From contig JAMXSV010000004.1 in NCBI GenBank assembly GCA_027559495.1, forward strand, positions 3,337,001 through 3,401,000: DNA of 64,000 nt. The letters run 5' to 3'. Positions 56,007-64,000 of the stretch are shown here, one piece after another. A model generated the notes under the pieces. The model saw only the letters and a list, made by a program, of their open reading frames with translations, did no database searches and was not told the DNA's origin. Position numbers and translations under genes: made by a program. The stretch's first letter is position 1, and every line of letters begins with the position of its first letter. The DNA is from Aurifilum marmelostoma. Its lineage: Eukaryota > Ascomycota > Sordariomycetes > Diaporthales > Cryphonectriaceae.

Positions 56007-59000
56007 GTTATTCAAGAGGGTTTGATATAATTGAGAAGAAAAAATGAAAAAAAGGTTGTCAGACAAGCCTATATTACTCAGTATGGACAGGGCTATTATG
56101 ATCAAGTTGATCAATAGCAAACACGAAGACAATTGCGCTACATGAGCTGCTTGTCTGTGATCTTGCCAGGTCATAATTGATTGTTTGATCTCAGACAAGT
56201 CTCGTATAGCCTCGTGACACGGATGAATCCGAACAATTTCAAGCACTTTGCTTCTCAAACCCTCTCTGCCCATCTTAGCCCTGAAGCGCTTCATGCTCAT
56301 CGGAATGATCACTATAAGAGAGAGAATTCTCTTCAAATGGGAGCTGCAATGAAACACTCCGTAAAAAGAAATTAGTTGCGTGATTTGTTACTATTTACCA
56401 GTCTCTATTGGAGGCCCTCGACAACTAGCGAAGCAGCAGAGCACACAAGCTGAAAACCACGGCCATACCGTGATCCAGGCGAGGGATTTTGCAAGAAACA
56501 TGCAAGCCGCCTGTAGCCGCAAGCCCGCAGGGCAATTCCAGAACCCAAAAGGTGTGGGAAGTCTCTTTCTTCGGCTCCCAGAGCGGCCCACTCGGGTGGA
56601 TTCCACGGTGGACCGCGCTTTGGGCCGGAGTCAACCTTTGCGCTGCTGCGGCCTCTGATGCACCGGGCCGAGACACAATGGACAGAAGAGAAAGCGAGCG
56701 TGGTACAGTACTTAGTAAGTGGATGCACGCCAAATTCGCAATAGGAAACAAAATGACAAGCCGTACAGGGTCTCGAAAAAAGTTCTGGGGGTTCCAGAAC
56801 TTGTTGCTCTCCCTTTTTTTCTTTTCTTTCTTTTTTCTTATTTCAATCCCCACACGCGGTGGGCTCATCTCGAACGAGCGTGGTGACACATGCTCTCATC
56901 AGTTTTTTTTGGGGCCAGGTGATCCAAGTGGCTGGCTGGGGCGGGGAGAGGGGTCTTTGGGGCGGTCAAGACTCAAGAGGAAAGGTTGCCTGATCGATCC
57001 GTCTTGTGGTCCACCGGGTGATGGACGCTACGTCCACGGGTAAAGGTAGTATGTATCGCAAACTGATGCATCATTAATCTGCAATGGTTCCCTGCGTGCA
57101 TCGCGACTCCGCCGGCCGCCTCCGATATGACCTTGATGATCGGCCTCGATGCATTCCTCGGCGCTTCCAAGAGCAGCCGTCTTCGGGCCCCGAGTAGAAA
57201 GTTTGTGTGAGTACTCTCTGCCCGGGCCTCACAATCAAATAGTATGGTCCTTTATTGCTACATCCGTGTCCTAGATTCTTTTGGTTTTTCTTTCCTGCCC
57301 CCCCCCCCCTTCTTTCTTCTTCGCTTCCCTGCTGGAATCTGGAACACCACCGAGGGGTACCTGACGATCGATGAGAATGTGGGTCGCAAGGGACGTCCCG
57401 CGCAGGCTGTGCGCGGTGCTGGACTTGGTTGGGAGAGAGGGTTTTCTGCTGCTGTTCAGTATTTTCTTGGCGGGGTTCTGCTGTTTCGGGAATCTGCAAG
57501 CGGATCACAATACGTAATATTACCGCAGTGCAGACGAAAAATTTCATGCCTATTCTCTGAATCAAGGAAAAACAAAGGCACCAGGAGGTGTGGGAGGGTA
57601 GCAATGGTAACAAAAGAGAGAGAAAAAAAGTAACAACCATATCCACTTGGGCGAGGCCAGGCCTTACCAACCCCCTCAAGAGGCACAACAATGAAAGCTA
57701 TGGGGTAATAATCGAGTAAGTGCAATATCGAAAGCGTCTTTGGGAAGTACATGGCATTATGGTCATGGCGATACCAATGGTGTCATGCACAGTACATACA
57801 GTAGTATGGGAGTACATCTGACATTACGAGTATAATGTGTCATGTCCTGTGTCAAGAACGGCAAATACTTACTAGATGGAAGCAAATACTTACTAGATGG
57901 AAGCAATCACATGTGACGATCCGACCCAGCCAGGTAGTAGGCTCATTGCAAGCTGTTCCAGGAGTTGGAGAATCGCTGTCGTACGCAGACCCTGGGTGAG
58001 CGTGATTGCATTAAGATGTGACGAATGGGAAACGCAAAATGGTGCCATCAAATGCAGCTCATCCAATGAGAGGGCAGAGCACCATCAGCTCATTGGTTGT
58101 AGTACATATGCAGTGTGCACGCGCCCCCCTGCTGCAGTAGCAGATGGGCGGGAGTCCTTTGCGGCGCCTGTAGTACAGGAACTGCATCGCATACTGGATC
58201 GTGCGTCTCCTCGGAGCAGAGAGCGGCTGCTGAGTGCCGGTACATCGTATCACTTCTCTCTCTGGCCTGTCTATTTCCCCCTATTTTTCCTTCCCCAGAA
58301 ATGGATGGGAATGCAGATCGTATCTACTTGACCTTATTACCCCATCTAGGTACAACCTACAGTCAATACTGATAACGTCCCATTGAGGTCTGTGGCATGA
58401 TGCACGTTGTGATATGACCCCATGTTCCCCGGATTTTTTCGTGATAAGGTATGATAGGCGGGGAAGAAAGAAGCATGACTTGTCGGTGAGTAGCGATCAC
58501 GCCTGACACAATCACCATCGTTTTACGGGGTGATGCCATCTTGTTGTCGGGCACGTCCTGTGCTGCTACCCAACCGCCGAAAGTCGGCCTGCTCTCCCCC
58601 GCGGAACCCCAACGACGTTAGAGTCTTTTTTTGTGCCGCAAACGGGTTGAGAGCCTACCGTGCACCTGGTAAGATGATAGCGTCCACGAGATCTGATTTA
58701 AGGCCTGGGGAAGCAGGGGTGAAGACTGTCTACGCCTTCTCAGTGGACGATGGCTTGGGAAGCCAGCGCCCCGTGACAGACTTGTGGCGTCTCTTCCCCG
58801 GATTTTTTTTTTCCCTCTTTCCTTTTCCTTTTCCCTTCTCCCCTTCCTTGGATGTTGATGCAAGTTGGCAACATCATTTGTCCAAGTGGCGTCAGTATTA
58901 CGGTGCGCTTGTGGGAAGTACGTGCTGATGGTGAAAGAGGGATGTGGGGAGGGGGGTGGCTGCTAGAAACACGCTATTAGGGGTAGGGCAGCTCCATCAT

Positions 59001-61643
59001 CGATGGAATCCTTTTCAATCCTGACCGCCGCCCGATTGACTGATGTTCCCAGCAGCTTGCACCTTACGTTAGTACTGCATCTAAAATAAAGGACACACAG
59101 TAAGGAGTGATAGTGTAATTCGAAAAAGGCTGGACGAGATCCCGGGCCGGTTCGGCTGTGCGCGCTGAACTTACTCTACAATACTAACACATAGCATTGC
59201 GGTATCTGCCTTTGAACTAAAAGTACCTTGATGAAAGAATGGCTCCAGCCTGGCACAAAAAGGAGGTTTTTTTGGGGGAGGTTTTTTTTTTTTTCAGGGC
59301 AGCTGACCGAAACTAGCACATTGCTGTTGAAAATGTAGGAGAGGCAGCCCCATACTTACAGTACTCTACAGAATGTACAATATGATTCAAATATGTTACA
59401 TCATTGATAGTTACGTCGTGAGGGAGGGGGGAGGAGTAGATTACTTACAGCGGCGCATGTGGCAATGCAAAGGACAACTTGTCAGTCGTGGTCGCGCATG
59501 CCAGCGGGGAAGAAGCAAGTTTCTTTCCCCCGTCCCTCGAAAAAAAAAAGGAAAATTTTCTGTAACCACAGAGAAAGAGAAAAATACTTTGCCGGTATGA
59601 CTTCAGGTTTGCCCGTACCGGAAAGTCGTGCCGGTGTCAGTGCTGCTTCAACCTGGGAGAGCCTTGCTTGGAGGGAGTCATGGCCTACATCGACTCATGG
59701 TGTACTTGCAGCGAAAACATGATTTTTTTTTTTGGCGTGCGTATACAGTAGGTCATAGGCTGTGGCTTCTTGGCTGACGCCTGCGCGATGGACCCCATAA
59801 TGTGGTCCTGGGCGCAGATGCTAACGGGACAGAGCCGCTCCTCTCGTTTCAGCCCGTGCTCCCAGGGCTAGACCTTGGCCATGGCGGCTACCATAGGTGA
59901 CATGGTGCATAGTAGTGCCACGGCGGAAGGAGGGGGGGGGGGAGAAACGAAAAACCACAGTAGTATGGCCTGGTGGGGCGAGATCAGATCCGTGCTGCAG
60001 TCTTCCCGGAGGCTGTCACCCTGAGTCCGGTACTTGTTGTATGTACCACAGTACTGAGACCTTGTTTGAGGTAAATTCGGTTGTATGTGACTGCAACAGC
60101 GTTTATGCTTCCGGCACACAGGCGCTGGAACCCAATAACGGGCGGGCGCCTGGGTAACGGGAAGAGAGAAGTAAGTGGTTGAGCTCTACCAACCGCTTCC
60201 GGGAGGGCCACTGGAACGTGTGGTGTGACCAAGATCAAGTGCTGTAGCAGCAGGTTCTCACCAACGGCAGCATGCAAACAGCCTTCATTTCCTTTATATC
60301 TTCCTCCTTGGACGAGATGAAGCCATCGTGAGATCCCTTGCTGGCTGGATCCACACAGGGCCACTTGGGTTATTGGGCTCCCCCGTCCGAGTATCCTGAA
60401 CAATCCTCAAGTAATATGAGTAGAGATGGTGCGTTGGGTCTCGCCTGCGGCATAAAGCAACAGGAACCTTTTTACATACTATGTAGTACTATGTGTTATG
60501 GTACGAGTCATCCGGACTGGTGGTGGCCTGATGTGATGGCCTCAGGGCGCCATAGAGAGGTACGTACAGTACTTCAGTACTTAGAGGCAAGTAGTTACGT
60601 ACCGTGAGTGCTCATGTTTTCTTGTAAACCTCCACCCCGTACGATGAGCAAGGCTCCATGTTGTCCGGCTGGACGGGTACAACAGGCTGAAGAGGGATGG
60701 GAGAAGGGGCGACGGGGGGGTGTGGGTAGGGGGGAAGGGGGGGGGGCAGAAAGGAAAAGGAAAGACAGGGAAAAAGAAAACGAGAGAAGGAAAAAAAAAA
60801 TTACAGGGGTGTCCACCCTTCCAAAGATCAACTATACTATGTGTCATGAATTACCTGATGGAAACGGCCTGGAGCACGACACCAGACCTGACGCTGCTTT
60901 CATAAGGACCATCATGGCCACGATCTATAATGATTCAAGGGTCTTTTCAGAAAAGCCATTGGGCTCCGTGTCTTTGACGTCCTTGACATTATAACCTTTT
61001 TATTTTCTGTCATCCTGCAAACAAAACCTACAGCCTCCTCTTTTTATGTTTGTTGCGCTTTCATACCCCAGCCTTCTGCATTCCCATCTTGCTGCACGAC
61101 AGACTTACACGGAAACATTTGAAACCCCCCTGCAAACCCTCTTCCAGTCACCCAACCAACACATACCTCTCTGAATATATATCCAAAGACACTTGGACCA
61201 CGAAAAGAAAAATCAATCAAATCACCTTCCGACGAAATCAACTTGTGCTCCTGCCTTCAATTCCAAGCAGATACACAACTGGTTTTTCTGTCGCCTCCAA
61301 TCTCCTTGTCGCCCCCCAAACTGTGTGAACAACCATCCCCGCGGAGAACCGCCATTCACACGCTCTCCGATACTCGGCAGTCCAAAGAAAGAGTTAGTCG
61401 TCATAATTACTACCTCGGGAAGCCAAGTCGGTCAGTCAGCAGCTGGCATACTGAAGCGAATCGAAGCGAAGCCTCGGCAGTCCTGATTCAAGTCACCAAC
61501 TAAGAGGAAGGAAAGAGCGAGGAAGAGAGAGGAGGGGAGGGAAAAAAAAAGATTTGGCGCCAGTCCCGGAAGGCGCCACTTACAAGAAAAAAGCCTAATA
61601 AGTTTGGAAGTTGCACAACCCCACCGGGGGAAGGCATAAAGAG
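56007..61643. other. Gene-poor, homopolymer-rich region, 5.6 kb
   Basis: No frame has family character. The stretch is dotted with long homopolymers and simple tracts: T-rich near 56814-56840, C10 at about 57299-57308, T runs near 58802, 59284 and 59720, a G run near 59932-59942, G-rich 60700-60750 and A9 near 60790. There is a perfect 21-bp tandem duplication (57861-57902) and many short GTACTT/AAGTAC-type palindromic words. The last 600 bp are probably promoter and 5' UTR of the arrestin gene. It could be a degenerate repeat island, but I see no terminal repeats or transposase remnant. Confidence 0.55.
57861..57902. repeat. Perfect 21-bp tandem duplication
   Basis: Two exact adjacent copies of a 21-bp unit starting GCAAATACTTACTAG, followed by the first four bases of a third. 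Confidence 0.9.
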
Positions 61644-63353
61644 ATGCCGCACAGGGTCGCCAGTTTCTTCCGCAACCCCACCAGTTCTATCGAGAACCAG
61701 GTCATACATCTCAAGAAATCCACCATCCGCAGCAGGACAAAATCACCAAATCGGATCACCGCTGGCGCACATGCACCAGAGAGGCCCTGCGCCGAGAGGC
61801 TACCTTCATACGCAACGTCAATTGAAGAGGATCTAAGCAGCATGGACGAGCCGTCTCCGCTGGCGTCTGACACCCACACCAACACTCATCCCCCCACTCC
61901 CACCAGCCAGCCACAGTCGCCTGCGCCGCTCGTAGGAACAGCAGGGAGAGTCACAGACTCGCCACGGCTGCGTCCAAGAGATGGCAGCAGTGGCCATGAC
62001 CACAAGGAGAAGGACAGCAAGGAGAGGGACAGGGAGAAGGACCACCATCACCACCGCCTCTCGTTCCCTGGCATCCACCTGGGCCGCTCTCACAAGGAAC
62101 AACACACCAACCCACACGCACAGCTCTCCTGGAGCATCGAGTCCCCCCCAATCATCTTCCACGGCGACGAGGAGAACAGCACCGGCGCCCTGGTGTCGGG
62201 ACAGCTGTTCCTCGACGTCAAGGATGAGTCGTACGAGATCGACTCCTTCAAGGCCACCCTCAGCATCCACGTGACCCAGAAGAAACCCTTCACCGTGCAC
62301 TGCAACGACTGCGTCAACCAGTACACCCTCCTCAAGGAGTGGAAGTTCCTCCCGTCCCCAGGCCGCTCGCTGCACAAGGGGGTCCATCCGTTCCCCTTCT
62401 CCGTCCTGCTGGATGGCCACCTGCCAGCCACCCTCGACTCGCCCCTCGTGAGCATCGCGTACGAGTTCAAGGCCGAGGCGGTCCCCACCCGCGCAGGGCC
62501 GCCGCCCATCAAGCTCGAGAAGCTGTTCGACGTGAAGCGCTCCCTGCCGCCGCCAGAGCTGCCCCACCACTCGGTGCGCGTCTTCCCGCCCACCAACGTC
62601 AAGGCCTCTGTCCACTACCAGCAGGTCATTCACCCCATCGGCACCAACACCCTGACCATGCGCCTGGACGGCATCGCCAAGAACAACGCGGGCACCACCA
62701 CCGTCGAGTACTGGAAGCTTAAGAAGCTGACCTGGCGCCTCGAGGAGACCCTCAAGACCGTCGCCCCCGCCTGCGACAAGCACAAGCCCGCAGCAGGTGC
62801 CGCCGCAGATGCCGCAGCCGACCGGCAGAAGCGCGGCGTGCCCAGGGCGGAGACGCGCGTCATCGGCGAGAAGACTCTGTTCAGCGGCTGGAAGTCGAGC
62901 TATGCCGGCCCCACCGACTCCAGCGTCGACCTGGAGCTCGAGTACGCCCTCAACAAGCACGCCAAGTACAGCTGCGACCTCAAGGCCCGCGACGGCACCG
63001 AGGTGTCTCACCAGCTGATGCTGGAGATGGTCGTCTCCCAGGAGTGCGCACCCGTGGGCAAGCCCGGTCTGGTCACCCAGACGGGTGTCGGCAGGATTCT
63101 CAGGATGCATTTTGGCACCATCCTCACTGAGCGTGGAGGCATCGGCATCTCGTGGGACAATGAGGCGCCCCCCATCTACCAGGACGTTCCCGCTAGCCCG
63201 CCCGCCTACTGCGAGGACATGGTGTCTGGTGGCCTCGAGGGTGTCCCAGACCTTCTGGAGAGTCTGGACGCCGCGCCTGGGCCGAGTGGGACGGGCAGTG
63301 GGTGCGCCAGCGGGAGAACCAGTGGCAGGAGCTCGGCGGAAGGGCACCGGTGA
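61644..63353 (+). CDS. LDB19: LDB19/ART1-type arrestin-related trafficking adaptor
   Basis: Single exon, 569 aa, first ATG at 61644. The N-terminus (MPHRVASFFRNP) is followed by a long low-complexity Ser/Pro/His region, then the arrestin-like fold: LSWSIESPPIIFHGDEENST, GALVSGQLFLDVKDE, LSIHVTQKKPFTVHCNDC, FPFSVLLDGHLPATLDSPLV, LPHHSVRVFPPTNVKASVHY, EYWKLKKLTWRLEETLKTVA and VGRILRMHFGTILTERGG. Two PY motifs (PPIY at 509-512, PPAY at 519-522) close the conserved part; in yeast such motifs recruit the Rsp5 ubiquitin ligase. Art1/Ldb19 directs ubiquitination and endocytosis of plasma-membrane permeases in response to nutrients and TORC1. Its C7 run at 62143-62149 is in frame. A 520-codon open frame on the opposite strand is a shadow. 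Confidence 0.95.
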   Translation: MPHRVASFFRNPTSSIENQVIHLKKSTIRSRTKSPNRITAGAHAPERPCAERLPSYATSIEEDLSSMDEPSPLASDTHTNTHPPTPTSQPQSPAPLVGTAGRVTDSPRLRPRDGSSGHDHKEKDSKERDREKDHHHHRLSFPGIHLGRSHKEQHTNPHAQLSWSIESPPIIFHGDEENSTGALVSGQLFLDVKDESYEIDSFKATLSIHVTQKKPFTVHCNDCVNQYTLLKEWKFLPSPGRSLHKGVHPFPFSVLLDGHLPATLDSPLVSIAYEFKAEAVPTRAGPPPIKLEKLFDVKRSLPPPELPHHSVRVFPPTNVKASVHYQQVIHPIGTNTLTMRLDGIAKNNAGTTTVEYWKLKKLTWRLEETLKTVAPACDKHKPAAGAAADAAADRQKRGVPRAETRVIGEKTLFSGWKSSYAGPTDSSVDLELEYALNKHAKYSCDLKARDGTEVSHQLMLEMVVSQECAPVGKPGLVTQTGVGRILRMHFGTILTERGGIGISWDNEAPPIYQDVPASPPAYCEDMVSGGLEGVPDLLESLDAAPGPSGTGSGCASGRTSGRSSAEGHR

Positions 63354-64000
63354 TTGATTATTTTTATATGAGCCACTGCGTATTCGCCTTTTCATGGGAT
63401 GTTACATCCTTTCCTCTTGTACTTTCTCACCTCTTGTCTTCCTGGCGGTTAGCACTCCCATGAGTTATTTTCGGGCGTGGTCCACGGGGTACCAGGCCCC
63501 CTCTCTGACGACATACATGTCTGTTTCTTTGAGTTCTTTAGGTTGATACCCTCATGTGCATCAAGAAGCACATTCAAGATTACTTAATTAGAACAGCTAG
63601 CTACTAGCTGCATTGATAACTCGATCGAGTTATGCAATATGACACGATGACATAAACATTCTTGTCTCATCTTCCCTTATGTGTGTGCGTGTGTTTGTGG
63701 TTGTGTTCATGCAAATCTGAGTACAATGTAAAGCTCTCAAGCGTGCTTGTCGACGGTATCCACAAGAGGCCAGCCATGGAAACAACACCCTCAGGATCAG
63801 TCGAGAGCAGACATATACGTAAAAGGAGAAGAAGGGGTAAAAGTGCGAAAGTTCACTCCGAAAGACCAGACAAAGTAGCCCTCTCCACGTGGGACGTTCA
63901 AGAGCACAGAGTACCAGATGTATGTAGGATTTTACTCTCGAGGAATCTCCTACGCCGTGAACGCCAGACCAAACCAGACTCTCTTGTTTTTGCCTTCGAT
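63354..64000. other. 3' flank of the arrestin gene to window end
   Basis: Contains a GT-rich patch near 63680-63706. I see no part of a following gene that can be supported. Confidence 0.45.

Noticed and set aside
57244..57633. 129-codon frame in the gene-poor region
   Set aside because: It runs through a C10 homopolymer and low-complexity sequence and lacks domain content.
61833..63395. 520-codon open frame antisense to the arrestin gene
   Set aside because: It mirrors the GC-rich third codon positions of the arrestin frame. Its translation is Gly/Leu/Val/Asp-rich without domains, and the sense product is a clear family member.
1..64000. tRNA genes, rRNA, CRISPR arrays, transposons
   Set aside because: No convincing tRNA box B arm, no rRNA-like block, no regularly spaced repeats and no transposase or long terminal repeats were seen by eye. 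A tRNA or repeat scan would settle it.

Overview
The window is nuclear DNA of a filamentous ascomycete (Pezizomycotina; the gene families suggest Sordariomycetes, which is an inference). Genes are short and separate, lie on both strands, and carry small GT-AG introns (mostly 50-120 nt) that can be placed because the peptides rejoin in conserved family motifs. I support 24 protein-coding genes, one of them cut by the left edge. I found no rRNA, tRNA, transposon or CRISPR array.

Layout. 1-6 kb: the 3' part of a secreted TIM-barrel glycoside hydrolase-like gene, an allantoate-permease-type MFS transporter, and a GH105 unsaturated glycuronyl hydrolase. 6-21 kb, all minus strand: a CSC1/OSCA-type channel, a weak hypothetical gene, a second MFS transporter, a DUF1338 / 2-oxoadipate dioxygenase-decarboxylase-like protein, and a salicylate-hydroxylase-type FAD monooxygenase. 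23-30 kb, plus strand: two type II membrane proteins of Golgi glycosylation type (DUF3405 and O-fucosyltransferase-like), then the ribosome-assembly WD40 protein Rrb1/GRWD1. 31-43 kb: an Old Yellow Enzyme homologue, a CmcJ/AsaB-type oxidoreductase, a secreted CE1 esterase, a GST, an HSL-type hydrolase, an unrecognised acidic protein and a dienelactone hydrolase. 44-56 kb: kynureninase and indoleamine 2,3-dioxygenase as a divergent pair (the kynurenine route to NAD), a Zn2Cys6 regulator, a SET-domain protein with a signal-like N-terminus, and a protein with four tandem ZZ-like zinc fingers. 56-61.6 kb is a gene-poor, homopolymer-rich stretch. An LDB19/ART1-type arrestin follows.

Two observations stand out. 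First, five otherwise intact genes (GH105, DUF3405, O-fucosyltransferase-like, dienelactone hydrolase, ZZ-finger) each appear to be broken by exactly one extra C or G in a run of five or six. Removing one base restores the family sequence and a length divisible by three in every case. Systematic sequencing or assembly error is the simplest reading, but the one-directional pattern should be checked against reads and RNA. One case, the O-fucosyltransferase-like gene, could instead be a 46-nt intron. Second, the ZZ-finger gene has a phase-1 intron at the equivalent point of all four fingers, which points to growth by duplication of one exon unit.
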